A stretch of DNA of 64,000 nucleotides, taken from positions 1 to 64,000 of the forward strand of contig WQZB01000003.1 in the NCBI GenBank assembly GCA_009780955.1, in the 5' to 3' direction. Source of the DNA: Polyangiaceae bacterium (GTDB lineage Bacteria; Myxococcota_A; Polyangia; Polyangiales; Polyangiaceae). Position 1 is the stretch's first letter, and the number at the start of each line of letters is the position of its first letter. The position numbers and the translations under genes were made by a program. The notes beneath the pieces are model-generated. The model did no database searches. It saw only the letters and a program-made list of their open reading frames with translations, and was not told the origin of the DNA. This document shows, one piece after another, positions 40,951-54,856 of this stretch.

Positions 40951-42428
40951 AATCCTTCCGCGATGGCACGACCAAAGGCCGCGCGTGCCTTCGCGAGCTC
41001 GAAGGTGCCAATGGCCAGATCAATCTCCGCGCTCGCTCGCAGCGCTTCGGCATCGGCGAGCTCGACGCTCGTACCAAGTCCAGCCCGAAAGCGGGCATCC
41101 GCTTGCGTGTAGTTTGCCATTGCCGCATCGAGCGCGTGCACGAGGCTTGGCAATGCCGCGCGTATGACTTCCACGGCCACGTAGGCCTGCTCAATCCTTG
41201 CCACGAGCAGCTGCCGGGCAATGTCAATCTCGTCTTTTCGCACGTCTTCGAGCGCGCGCGATGCCTTCTGGCGCGCGATCGTCGTGCCATCGAAAATTGG
41301 CCACGACAAAACGAGCCCGACGTCCCAATTCGGCACCGTGGGCAGCCACCCCGCGTAGTCGGCGCGATCGCCGCTCGACGGAGACGCGCCGCCCGCGCGT
41401 GCGGAAATCGTCGCGGTGGCCGACAGATTGGGCCGCAATTCGGCGCCAATGGCGCGCGATCGTTCTTCCTGCGCTTTGAGTTGCGCGAGCGCCATGCGCA
41501 AATGCGGATCGCGCTCGCTCGCTCGACGGATCGCCGTTGCCAGGGCGGGCATGTCCGCCGGGCTCTTGACCGAATCGGCGGCGTCGACCGCTGGGTCGTT
41601 CGACCCAATCGCTGTTGCAAGCACGTTTTGCGCAATCGAAACGCCTCCTCGTGCACGCGTACGCCCCGTGTCGAACCTTTGCAGATCGGCCTCGGCGCGA
41701 GTGAGCTCGATGGGCGGACGCAGCCCGGACTTGACGCCAGCCTGGGCAAGATCGCGATGAGCGCGCGCTCGCTCGAAAGCGCCCTCGGCCGCAGCAAGCA
41801 CGCCCTTGGCCGCTTGAACCGCGAAGAAAGATTCTTCCACGTTGAACTCGATGTCGAGCCGCTCGGCATCGGCGTCGTGCTTGCGAACTTCGACGAGCGC
41901 ATCGGCGGCAGCCGTTTGGGCCGCGATGCGCCCGAAGTCGAAGACTTCTTGTGTGACGCCGAGTCCTGCGAAGGTCGATGCATACGGCGTAAGGGTTGCA
42001 CTGCCAGCCGAGACGGCGCGCGTGCCACCAATGCGCGGAATGTCGATGGCCGAGAATGCGGCGTAACCTGCCGTTGTGTTGTTTGCGGTTGCCCCAAAGA
42101 TTTGCGCGGTGACACCCACGGTGGGAAGCCACGGCCCGCTAGCCACATCTGCCTGCACGCGCTCGGCCGACACGCGGGCCAGCGCTGCACGGATGCGAGG
42201 CTGGTGCTCATGCGCGTACGCAAGCGCTTCGGGAAGTGTCATCGCGCGAGGCGCGCCAATCGCTCCAACGGGCCGCGCTGCGTCGGGGGCTGGTTCGGCG
42301 AGTGCGGAGCGCGCGCTGGCGTTCGTGCAAACGAGCGCAATCGCGAACACGAAGACAAAACGACGAGAAACAAAAGCATACGCAGTCATCCGCAAAGCCG
42401 CCGCGACGATGGCATTCATACCACCCAT
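40947..42428 (-). CDS. TolC-family outer-membrane efflux protein
   Basis: A protein of about 493 residues with a signal peptide (AFVSRRFVFVFAIALVCTNASA). The TolC duplicated fold is visible: MTLPEALAYAHEHQPRIRAALARVSAER in the first repeat, and IARQLLVARIEQAYVAVEVI plus ADARFRAGLGTSVELADAEALRAS in the second. The last residues form the closing helix. It is the first gene of the efflux operon. ATGs at 42419 and 42389 are alternative starts; the latter gives the most typical signal peptide. Confidence 0.88.
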   Translation of the reverse strand: MGGMNAIVAAALRMTAYAFVSRRFVFVFAIALVCTNASARSALAEPAPDAARPVGAIGAPRAMTLPEALAYAHEHQPRIRAALARVSAERVQADVASGPWLPTVGVTAQIFGATANNTTAGYAAFSAIDIPRIGGTRAVSAGSATLTPYASTFAGLGVTQEVFDFGRIAAQTAAADALVEVRKHDADAERLDIEFNVEESFFAVQAAKGVLAAAEGAFERARAHRDLAQAGVKSGLRPPIELTRAEADLQRFDTGRTRARGGVSIAQNVLATAIGSNDPAVDAADSVKSPADMPALATAIRRASERDPHLRMALAQLKAQEERSRAIGAELRPNLSATATISARAGGASPSSGDRADYAGWLPTVPNWDVGLVLSWPIFDGTTIARQKASRALEDVRKDEIDIARQLLVARIEQAYVAVEVIRAALPSLVHALDAAMANYTQADARFRAGLGTSVELADAEALRASAEIDLAIGTFELAKARAAFGRAIAEGL

Positions 42429-42483
42429 CGCCCTATAAGAGCGCCTTCACTCGCCTCCTCCACGTCTCGTGCGGCTGCACGTC

Positions 42484-43746
42484 ATGAAAGATACGTTTTC
42501 CCGCTATCAGATCTTTGTTGTCGCTCTTCTCGCGTTCCTTCAGTTCACGGTGGTTCTCGACTTCATGATTCTTTCGCCCCTCGGGGTGATGCTGCACGGC
42601 GCGCTTCACATTACGCCCAAGCAGTTTGGGCTCGTCGTGTCTGCTTATGCGTTCAGCGCGGCCGCATCGGGCTTCGTCGCCGCAGGCTTTGCCGATCGCT
42701 TCGATCGGCGAAAATTCTTGCTCTTTTTCTATGGCGGGTTCGTTGTCGGCACGCTCCTCTGCGCGACGGCCGATACGTACGAGGCTTTGCTCGGCGCGCG
42801 CATCATCACGGGCCTTTTTGGCGGTGTCATCGGATCGATCAGTTTGGCCATCGTTGCCGATCTGTTCCCCATGTCGATGCGCGGCCGCGTCATGGGCCTG
42901 GTGCAAACAGCCTTTTCGGCAAGCCAAGTTCTCGGCATTCCCTTTGGCCTGGTGCTGGCAACCCACTTTGGCTGGCATACGCCTTTTCTCATGATTGCCT
43001 TTGCCGCGCTGCTCGTGGGCGTCACGATTTTCACGCGATTGCGCCCCATCCGCAGCCACCTCGATGGACAGAGAGCGACGTCGAATGTCTTCGAGCATCT
43101 CACAAAGGCCTTCATGCATCTCGCAAAAACCGCAACATACCCGCGCTACATCGCGGGCTTTGCCGCAACGATGCTCTTGACGACAGGCGGTTTCATGCTG
43201 GCGCCGTTTGGAAGCAACTATCTCGTGTACAATCTCCATGTCCCGATCGAAAAGGTACCCATCGTGTTCGCAGCATCGGGTGCCGCGACCATGATTTCAG
43301 GGCCGCTCTTCGGCCAATTCGCCGATGCGTTCGGTAAGTACCTCACCTTTGCCGCTGGAAGCGTGCTCACCGCGTCCGTCGTTCTTTATTACACGTCGCT
43401 GACCTCGGCCCCGTTCGGCTTCATCGTCATGCTCAACATCGCGTTATTTGTCGGGATCTCGGCTCGCATGGGATCGTCGTTCGCGATGATCTCGGGCCTG
43501 CCGAACTTGCGTGACCGAGGCGCGTACATGTCCATCAGTGCGTCGATTCAGCAGCTGTCCGGCGGCACTGCGGCGGCGTGTGCAGGGCTCATCGTCCACC
43601 AAAAAACGCCCGCTTCGGCGCTCGAAAACTACCCACGCCTTGGCTGGGTGGTCGCAACAACGGTAGCGATCACCCTGGTGCTCATGTTCAACGTGCATCG
43701 CCTCGTCACCAAGCAACGTGCTCAAGCAATCTCACCGAAGGTATGA
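42484..43746 (+). CDS. MFS transporter (drug efflux-like)
   Basis: A 420-residue carrier with twelve hydrophobic segments. The motif-A region between helices 2 and 3 reads FADRFDRRKFLLFFYGG, and helix 1 has FTVVLDFMILSPLGV, the LDxxIxxxAxP-like pattern of DHA1 drug/H+ antiporters. It is divergent from the RND operon across 55 bases, so shared control is likely. Its 3' end overlaps the convergent hypothetical gene by 15 bases. The ATG at 42484 is preferred over GTG 42469. Substrate unknown. Confidence 0.88.
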   Translation: MKDTFSRYQIFVVALLAFLQFTVVLDFMILSPLGVMLHGALHITPKQFGLVVSAYAFSAAASGFVAAGFADRFDRRKFLLFFYGGFVVGTLLCATADTYEALLGARIITGLFGGVIGSISLAIVADLFPMSMRGRVMGLVQTAFSASQVLGIPFGLVLATHFGWHTPFLMIAFAALLVGVTIFTRLRPIRSHLDGQRATSNVFEHLTKAFMHLAKTATYPRYIAGFAATMLLTTGGFMLAPFGSNYLVYNLHVPIEKVPIVFAASGAATMISGPLFGQFADAFGKYLTFAAGSVLTASVVLYYTSLTSAPFGFIVMLNIALFVGISARMGSSFAMISGLPNLRDRGAYMSISASIQQLSGGTAAACAGLIVHQKTPASALENYPRLGWVVATTVAITLVLMFNVHRLVTKQRAQAISPKV

Positions 43747-44565
43747 TGCCTGCAGCGAGGGCGACAGGTGCGTGAGGACATGAGGGCGCGCGCTGGTGGT
43801 TCGATCGCTAGGGCCACCGCGATCGGCAGAGAGCGAGGGAATGATCGTATCGACATCGCCCTCGAGCCAGCGAAGGTAGGTTGCGGCGCGACGAGCCGAG
43901 TCGTAGGCCTTCGCGAGCGCGGTGAAGGCGCGTCGGCGATCGTCGGCGACAATGGAGATCTTGCTGCGCTGCTGGTTTCGCGCGTCAACGGCGCTCGTGA
44001 GAGCTTCGCAAAGCTTTTCAGCGGCATCGAGCTCGGAGGTCGTTGCCGCGGTTTTGTGCTCGATGTCGACCCACGACTCGCGAAGCATGCGAGCCAGCAC
44101 GCCGACATCGGAAGCCACGTTGAGGTAGCCAACGGTGCCCTTCAGATCGCAGAGCCGAGCGCCATCGACCAACCCCCGCTTCGCGAGGGCGGCTACGTCG
44201 GACAGGAGAAGCTCGCGAATCTTTATCGCACGTTCGTAGAGCTCGGACAGGTGCTCGGGCGGCAGCGAGACAGCAAGGTACACGGAGTGTGTGTAGGCGA
44301 GCGCGCGAGCAAGCCCCTCGATCTTGTCGAACGCTACGAGGTCGAATGTTGGTAGATGTTGGGCGATGCTACGGCGTAGCGCAGCCAACTTTGGCACTAC
44401 CCCGAGCGCCGTGTTGACTGCATGCTTGATGTCGAGGTTCTGCGTCGGAAGTTCGTCGGGCGAAAGGACCGCACGATCGCCCGCGGTTGCGTCGTACGCC
44501 GCACGAAAAAGTTGGTCGCATTCAAGTGGCGCGGCGGACGCGAATGGCTTGGGTTTATTCATCAT
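43732..44565 (-). CDS. Hypothetical helical protein
   Basis: A 277-residue protein without signal peptide or membrane helix. It is almost entirely alpha-helical, with Ala/Leu-rich heptads such as KLAALRRSIAQHLPTFDLVAF, ERAIKIRELLLSDVAALAKRG and AKAYDSARRAATYLRWLEGD. The C-terminal 35 residues are Ser/Pro/Thr-rich. I do not recognise a domain, and no catalytic motif is apparent. It lies tail to tail with the MFS gene. GGGATGGG upstream may serve as the ribosome site. Confidence 0.65.
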   Translation of the reverse strand: MMNKPKPFASAAPLECDQLFRAAYDATAGDRAVLSPDELPTQNLDIKHAVNTALGVVPKLAALRRSIAQHLPTFDLVAFDKIEGLARALAYTHSVYLAVSLPPEHLSELYERAIKIRELLLSDVAALAKRGLVDGARLCDLKGTVGYLNVASDVGVLARMLRESWVDIEHKTAATTSELDAAEKLCEALTSAVDARNQQRSKISIVADDRRRAFTALAKAYDSARRAATYLRWLEGDVDTIIPSLSADRGGPSDRTTSARPHVLTHLSPSLQASYLR

Positions 44566-44689
44566 AAGCCCATCCCCAGTTTGATGTTGCTTGGTAAGTT
44601 GGCGTATAGATCATTGGTTGTTTAACCTTTCGACCTCAGGGCGCCAAAGTTGCGCGAATTCTTACAAGGTGCGCCGCGGGGGCACGCAG

Positions 44690-45877
44690 TCAAGCCGGAC
44701 CAGTCGTGTCAAGCTGGTGCGGGGGCCCCCCAGCCAATAGATATTCCATCAGCTCTCGTACCGAGCGAGACTCCGTGCCAAACGGCAATTTGCCTTTGCC
44801 GCGAAAGAAAAGACCTCGAGAAACGTCACCTTTGACTGCATAAGCGAGCTGGCTGTCGATGCAGAATTGACCATACTTGGCAACCTTGTCACGCAAACCG
44901 CACTGAACCAGGCAATCCCAATTCAACGTGCAGCGTCGGCAAATGCCTTCACGCTCGACCGCAGCCAGAAGATGATTTTCACGTTTGAGATAATTGGCTA
45001 GCCAACGCGTGCGAACGGCACGCGCGGGCAAGCCGGCTACGCTTATGAATTCGACAATGTCGTTGTCGCCGGCTTCCATGAGAATGCGTTTGAATTCGGG
45101 CGAAGCATCCCCTTCTTTCGTGACCGCAAAGGGGGTGCCGACCTGAACTGCCGAAGCGCCCCAATCCATCACTTCCCGAATCTTGGCCTGACTGTTGATT
45201 CCGCCGGCAGGAATCAATGGTATCTTCTCACGTTCAATACCGAGTTTCTTGAGCACCTCGAGAGACTCCGGAATCACCCTCTGGAAATCGAACTTCGGGT
45301 CCGAGGTGTCCGCCACGCTGGCAGCGCCCAAATGGCCGCCGGCCCAGCCCGGATGCTCGAGCACAATGGCGTCGGGCAGACGCTTCTTTTTCATCCAGCG
45401 CCTGAGAACGACGGCTACGCCGCGAGCTTCCGACAAGATCGGAATGAGGGCGACATCGGGATATTCTGCAGTGAGATCAGGCAAATCGAGAGGCAAACCG
45501 GCACCCATGACAATGGCGTCGGCCCCACTTTTGCAGGATTGCTTCACGTAGTCGGCGTACTGGCTCACCGCGCGCATGACATTGACCGCAATGGCACCCA
45601 CGCCCTTGGCAAGCCGGCGAGCCGCGGTGATTTCGCGGTCGAGCGCCACAACGTTGGCCTTTTCGATTGCGCCGCGATCACGGCTTTTCGCGGAAACATC
45701 TTCGAGATCGGGGTGCAGGCGGCGCAGATCGATGCTCGCAATCGTGCCGACCCCTCCCAACGAGGCCACCGTGCCGGCAAGCTTGTGTGCAGAAATCCCC
45801 ACCCCCATACCGCCTTGCACGAGGGGAAGGAGCTCTTTGCCACGTAGGCGCAAGGGTGAAAACGGGTGTTTTATCAT
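44690..45877 (-). CDS. Nitronate monooxygenase-type flavoprotein
   Basis: An FMN-dependent TIM-barrel oxidoreductase of 395 residues. LVQGGMGVGISAHKLAGTVASLGGVGTIAS is the family N-terminus; DAIVLEHPGWAGGHLG contains the catalytic His region, and IPAGGINSQAKIREVMDWGASAVQVGTPF is the FMN phosphate-binding part. The C-terminus has a Cys cluster (ICRRCTLNWDCLVQCGLRD) seen in a subset of these enzymes and possibly metal-binding. The start at 45877 is chosen since the extra 81 residues of the longer frame are not family-like. It is divergent from an Old Yellow Enzyme gene, suggesting joint detoxification of nitro or enone compounds. Confidence 0.85.
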   Translation of the reverse strand: MIKHPFSPLRLRGKELLPLVQGGMGVGISAHKLAGTVASLGGVGTIASIDLRRLHPDLEDVSAKSRDRGAIEKANVVALDREITAARRLAKGVGAIAVNVMRAVSQYADYVKQSCKSGADAIVMGAGLPLDLPDLTAEYPDVALIPILSEARGVAVVLRRWMKKKRLPDAIVLEHPGWAGGHLGAASVADTSDPKFDFQRVIPESLEVLKKLGIEREKIPLIPAGGINSQAKIREVMDWGASAVQVGTPFAVTKEGDASPEFKRILMEAGDNDIVEFISVAGLPARAVRTRWLANYLKRENHLLAAVEREGICRRCTLNWDCLVQCGLRDKVAKYGQFCIDSQLAYAVKGDVSRGLFFRGKGKLPFGTESRSVRELMEYLLAGGPPHQLDTTGPA

Positions 45878-46026
45878 ACGATTTTTGGCTCCATGACAGT
45901 CTCGAGGCTCTCGAGGCAAGCGCTCGAAGGATCGCAAACTTGGAAGATTTATGCGTGTCACTATTAGGCAATATTTTCGGTAGAATTCCGTCGCCTGCCG
46001 GTATGAGGTAACGTCTCGCGACAACC

Positions 46027-50864
<4,838 letters not shown>

Positions 50865-50960
50865 ACTAAGCACGGCATTCGTCCGGTTGCGTCAAGAATG
50901 ATTCGAGACGCGGATGAGCCGGATCCTTTCGTTGTCTTCTGTCATCTGTAGATAGAATCA

Positions 50961-52415
50961 ATGGCCACATTGCTCATCATCGGCGCAGGGGTTGCGGGGC
51001 ACACCGCTGCCCTCCATGCAAAGCGCGAGCTTGGTTCACGACACGAGGTCGTCGTTGTATCGCCGAACACTCGCTGGAACTGGATTCCATCCAACATTTG
51101 GGTCGGCGTGGGAAAAATGACCAAGGAGCAGGTCACCTTTCCCCTCGAGCCCCTTTACCGCCGCAAAGGGATCACCTTCCATCAGGCGCTCGCCACTGCC
51201 ATCCATCCCGACGGTGGCAACGGACATGATCGGGGCTACGTGGTTGCACGTTCCACTCGTCCCGGTTCTGAGGGCCAGGAAATCGCCATCGAGTACGATT
51301 ACCTTATCAATTGCACCGGTCCGAAACTAAACTTTGCCGCGACCGAGGGGCTCGGCCCTGACGGTCATTCGTTATCCGTCTGCACCGCAGGCCACGCTAC
51401 CGAAGCTGCCAAGCAGCTAACGGCAGCCATTGGCCGGCTCAAAGCTGGGGAAAACTTACGCTTCGTCATCGGTGTTGGCCACGGCACCTGCACCTGCGAG
51501 GGTGCCGCCTTCGAATACATCTTCAACGTAGACCACGTGTTGCGCGAAAACGGAGTCAGGGATCGTGCCGAGATTTTCTACCTGACCAACGAGGCCCAAC
51601 TCGGCGACTTCGGCGTTGGCGGCCTTACCTTCACCCAGCAAGGCTACCAAACCACGTCAAAGCTGTGGACGGAGTCGTTCTACCGCGAGAGGAACATTCA
51701 CCCGATCCTTGGGGCGCATTGCAAGAAGATCGAGCCCGGACGCATCACCTACGAGCAACTCGACGGAACGATCCATCAGCTTCATTTCGACTTTGCCATG
51801 CTTCTTCCTCCATTCCGAGGAGCCGATCTCAAGGCGTACGACCGAGAAGGCAACGACATCTCCGACAAGATGTTCAACCCAGCCGGATTCATGAAGGTCG
51901 ACGCCAATTACGCAGCGGGCAGCTACGAGAATTGGTCGGCCTCCGACTGGCCGCAAACCTATCAGTCACCTTTGTATGACAACGTTTTTGCGGCCGGCAT
52001 TGCCTTCGCGCCGCCGCACCCAATTTCGCAACCGCGAACTAGCCCAAACGGAACGCTCATCGCGCCGGCACCGCCGCGCACCGGCATGCCGTCGGGCATG
52101 ATCGCCAAAGCGGTGGTTCTTACCATCGTCGACCGTATTCGTGGCAAAAGTAAACCTGCCCGTCACGCGATCATGACCAAAATGGGTGCCGCGTGCGTTG
52201 CCTCCGCCGGCATGGGTTTATTCAGTGGATCGGCGGCATCGATGACGATGCACCCGATTGTGCCCGACTGGCAGGCTTATCCTGACACCGGACGCGATCT
52301 GCGGGGCACCTCAGGAGAGATCGGCCTGGCAGGTCATTGGATGAAGCACATTCTGCACTTCCTGTTCCTCTACAAGGCCAAGGGGCATCCATTTTGGTGG
52401 CTCATTCCCGAATGA
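50961..52415 (+). CDS. FAD-dependent oxidoreductase, sulfide:quinone reductase-like
   Basis: A 484-residue flavoprotein. The FAD-binding Rossmann motif LLIIGAGVAGHTAALHA is at the start. Family landmarks include SPNTRWNWIPSNIWVGVG, INCTGPKLNF and FAAGIAFAPPHPISQPR, together with VGHGTCTCEGAAFEY, where cysteines expected for sulfide oxidation lie. The C-terminal region (HWMKHILHFLFLYKAKGHPFWWLIPE) is amphipathic and would attach to the membrane. It probably passes electrons to quinone; sulfide as the substrate is inferred. A 55-residue basic protein gene follows 40 bases downstream. Confidence 0.8.
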   Translation: MATLLIIGAGVAGHTAALHAKRELGSRHEVVVVSPNTRWNWIPSNIWVGVGKMTKEQVTFPLEPLYRRKGITFHQALATAIHPDGGNGHDRGYVVARSTRPGSEGQEIAIEYDYLINCTGPKLNFAATEGLGPDGHSLSVCTAGHATEAAKQLTAAIGRLKAGENLRFVIGVGHGTCTCEGAAFEYIFNVDHVLRENGVRDRAEIFYLTNEAQLGDFGVGGLTFTQQGYQTTSKLWTESFYRERNIHPILGAHCKKIEPGRITYEQLDGTIHQLHFDFAMLLPPFRGADLKAYDREGNDISDKMFNPAGFMKVDANYAAGSYENWSASDWPQTYQSPLYDNVFAAGIAFAPPHPISQPRTSPNGTLIAPAPPRTGMPSGMIAKAVVLTIVDRIRGKSKPARHAIMTKMGAACVASAGMGLFSGSAASMTMHPIVPDWQAYPDTGRDLRGTSGEIGLAGHWMKHILHFLFLYKAKGHPFWWLIPE

Positions 52416-52455
52416 ACCATTCGACCACGTTATTTTTCACGACCTGAGAAAAGCA

Positions 52456-52623
52456 ATGAGCATGAATGATTATGATTCCCAGGCCGAATTGGCCCTCAAG
52501 GCTGCGCCTCTGCCGACCCGCAAAATGTTGAAGCGTCGCCGCAACGTGTTCATCCAGCTCCTGCGACTCATTGCAATCAACATCAAAATGATTCGAGTGA
52601 TTTGGGCTTCCCACCACCATTAG
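52456..52623 (+). CDS. Small basic conserved-looking protein, 55 aa
   Basis: A 55-residue reading from ATG 52456 to TAG 52621-52623. It starts MSMNDYDSQAE, has LPTRKMLKRRRN in the middle, then an amphipathic/hydrophobic helix (VFIQLLRLIAINIKMIRVIW) and ends in HHH. A basic stretch followed by a helix suggests a membrane-associated small protein. GAGAAA lies just upstream. It follows the SQR-like gene by 40 bases in the same direction, and could be an accessory subunit. The stop is four bases before palindromic element copy B. I recall similar small proteins beside flavoprotein genes but cannot confirm it. Confidence 0.6.
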   Translation: MSMNDYDSQAELALKAAPLPTRKMLKRRRNVFIQLLRLIAINIKMIRVIWASHHH

Positions 52624-52626
52624 ATA

Positions 52627-52750
52627 GACCGCTTTCAAGTTGACGCGAGTTCGAGGCGGTCGGCGAGGAGCGGACCGGAACAGCCTGCTTCGGCTTTGAG
52701 GACCGCACCGCAGCCGCCAACGATGAAATCGCGTCAAATCGAACGCGGTC
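52627..52750. repeat. Full copy B of the ACCGCTTTC palindromic element
   Basis: A 124-base long inverted repeat with ends GACCGCTTTCAAGTTG and CAAATCGAACGCGGTC. Stem pairs TTGACGCG/CGCGTCAA and GGCGG/CCGCC are present; the central GAGCGGACCGGAACAGCC core is identical to copies A and C. It sits between the 55-residue gene and the GH15 stop, four bases from the latter. Confidence 0.8.
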
Positions 52751-52754
52751 TAAA

Positions 52755-54593
52755 TCATCCGTGGAACTGCGCCAAGGCCGGATGCGCAATCGACCTTCCT
52801 GCTCGTTTTTCTTCGATGAGATAGGCGGTGTTGATGAGCCCGACGTGCGAGAAGGCCTGGGGGAAATTGCCGAGCTGGCGATGCAACCCCGGGTGGTACT
52901 CCTCGGCCAGAAGGCCCAGGCTGCTGGAGAAAGAGACAATGCGCTTGAGAAGTGCCTCGGCCTCATCGAGACGACCGACCATCGCGTAGTTGTCAGCGAG
53001 CCAGAAGCTACAAATAAGGAATGTTGCTTCGTGGCCAGGCAACCCGTCCACGCCGGTCTCGGTCGAATAGCGAAGAAGGAGCCCATCCCACATGAGACCT
53101 TTCTCAATCGCGGCAACCGTGGAGAGCATCCGAGGATCGTCGGCCGGCAAGAATCCCATGTGCGGGATCAACAAAACGCTCGCGTCGAGGGCCTCCGAAC
53201 CGTACGACTGCGTGAAGGCACCCACGCGTTCGTTGAATCCTCGCTGGAGCAGATTGGCGCGAATCTGCTCGCGAAGTGCGCGCCAGCGGTGCAGGCGCTT
53301 CTCGAGTCGATGTCGTCCTCCGACGCCGAAGTCCTCGATCATCCTGACGGCCCTGTCGACCGCCACCCAGGCCATCAACTTCGAGTGCGTGAAATGGCGA
53401 TGGCCTTCGCCGCGGACCTCCCAAATCCCCTCGTCTTTGCGTTGCCAAACCTGCTCCACGAAGTCGACGATGGCAAGAATGGGCCCCCAGGTGTCAGGCA
53501 AATCTGGAATGTTGTGAACGTGTGCATCATACAACGTGTTGAGCACCTCGCCGTAGACGTCGAGTTGAAACTGGTCGTACGCACCGTTGCCGATGCGGAC
53601 CGGTCGGGAGTCCTCATAGCCAGGAAGCCACGGAAGCTCGATTTCGTGGAGGCGATGCTCACCCGCCACGCCGTACATGATCTGGAGCTGGGCCGGGGCA
53701 CCCGCGACCGCACGCATCAACCAGTCACGCCATGCCTTTGCTTCGTCGAGGTAACCGCATCGCATGAGTGCGTCGAGCGTAAGGGTTGCATCGCGCAGCC
53801 AGCAGTAGCGATAGTCCCAGTTGCGAACGCCGCCGAGCTCCTCGGGAAGCGACGTCGTCGGCGCGGCGACGATGCCGCCGGTCGGTTCGTGCGTGAGTGC
53901 CTTGAGCGTGAGGAGCGACCGCACGACGGCATCGCGGAAGGGGCCTCGATAGCAGCACCGGCTCGCCCAATCACGCCAGTGGCGCTCGGTCCGTTCGATC
54001 TCCTGGTCTGCGTTGACCGGATACGGGGGAGGAGGCTCGTGCGATGGGTAGAACGTGAGCGCGAACGCGAGGCGCTCGCCCGCGCGGACGATGAAGTTTG
54101 CCTCGATTCGCGCGGCGTCCCAGTCTGGTTCTAGCGGTACCGGGCTGATGTACAAGAGCGCGTTCGGGCCTGATGTCAGCGTGGATCGATTTCCATCGAC
54201 CTTGATCCACGGGATATGGGCACCGTAGCCGAAGCGCGCCTTCAGATCGGCGTGCATCGGGACTTCCCCTTCGATCCCCTCCACAATCCGGATGATGTCG
54301 TGCCCCGCCTTGCCAGGAGGCATGAAGTCGATGAGGCGAGCTTTTCCCCCGTTGGCCACAATCTCGCTCTCGAGAATCAGGGTGTCCTGTCGATAGCGTC
54401 GCTCGATGCTCCGGATCACGGCTGCGGGCCGTATCGCCCAGTACCCGTGCTGGTCGTTGCCGAGCAGCTTTGCGCAGCACGCATCCGAGTCGATCCGCGG
54501 TAGACAAAGCCAATCTATCGAACCGTGGTGCGAGACCAGGCCGACAGTCGTGGCGTCGCCGATGAGTCCGTAGTCTTCAATGGAGGCTGCCAT
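52755..54593 (-). CDS. Glycoside hydrolase family 15 (glucoamylase/trehalase-like)
   Basis: A 612-residue enzyme that would release glucose from alpha-glucans or trehalose. The N-terminal beta domain starts SIEDYGLIGDATTVGLVSHHGSIDWLCLPR, the hallmark of bacterial GH15 proteins. The (alpha/alpha)6 barrel includes GGVRNWDYRYCWLRDATLTLDALMRCGY, the general-acid Glu region EGIWEVRGEG and the second catalytic Glu in LLAEEYHPG. No signal peptide is seen, so it acts on intracellular substrate. The ATG at 54593 is given; 54617 is possible. It is divergent from the glucose dehydrogenase gene, and the glucose it forms would feed that enzyme. Confidence 0.9.
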   Translation of the reverse strand: MAASIEDYGLIGDATTVGLVSHHGSIDWLCLPRIDSDACCAKLLGNDQHGYWAIRPAAVIRSIERRYRQDTLILESEIVANGGKARLIDFMPPGKAGHDIIRIVEGIEGEVPMHADLKARFGYGAHIPWIKVDGNRSTLTSGPNALLYISPVPLEPDWDAARIEANFIVRAGERLAFALTFYPSHEPPPPYPVNADQEIERTERHWRDWASRCCYRGPFRDAVVRSLLTLKALTHEPTGGIVAAPTTSLPEELGGVRNWDYRYCWLRDATLTLDALMRCGYLDEAKAWRDWLMRAVAGAPAQLQIMYGVAGEHRLHEIELPWLPGYEDSRPVRIGNGAYDQFQLDVYGEVLNTLYDAHVHNIPDLPDTWGPILAIVDFVEQVWQRKDEGIWEVRGEGHRHFTHSKLMAWVAVDRAVRMIEDFGVGGRHRLEKRLHRWRALREQIRANLLQRGFNERVGAFTQSYGSEALDASVLLIPHMGFLPADDPRMLSTVAAIEKGLMWDGLLLRYSTETGVDGLPGHEATFLICSFWLADNYAMVGRLDEAEALLKRIVSFSSSLGLLAEEYHPGLHRQLGNFPQAFSHVGLINTAYLIEEKRAGRSIAHPALAQFHG

Positions 54594-54658
54594 GAGAAGC
54601 CGATCATGGGCACCCATTCCTAGAGCCACAATGCGGCAGCATTGCGAATAGACTGCTA

Positions 54659-54829
54659 GACCGCTTTCAAGTTGACGCGAGATCGAGGCGGGGCCGAGGT
54701 GCGTGTGCTGGATAGCACACGCACACGCCGTCGCACGGCTCCGTCAGGAGCGGACCGGAACAGCCTCTTTTGGCTTTGAGGACCGCACCGCAGGCCCCAA
54801 CGAAGAGATCGCGTCAAATCGAAAGCGAT
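54659..54829. repeat. Full copy C of the ACCGCTTTC palindromic element, with insertion
   Basis: A 171-base copy. Ends are GACCGCTTTCAAGTTG and CAAATCGAAAGCG. Compared with copies A and B, the inner stem is GGGGCC/GGCCCC in place of GGCGGC/GCCGCC, a matched change on both arms. About 47 extra bases, themselves a hairpin (GTGCGTGTGCTGG.../GCACACGCACACGCC), are inserted on the 5' side before the shared core. It lies between GH15 and glucose dehydrogenase, in their common promoter region. Confidence 0.8.
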
Positions 54830-54856
54830 GAGCGGCATGCTCGATGCTTCGCGCCT

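Noticed and set aside
41103-43337. 744-residue + strand frame over the TolC and MFS genes
   Set aside because: It is antisense to TolC for half its length and a shifted frame of the MFS gene for the rest; both real genes have strong family motifs.
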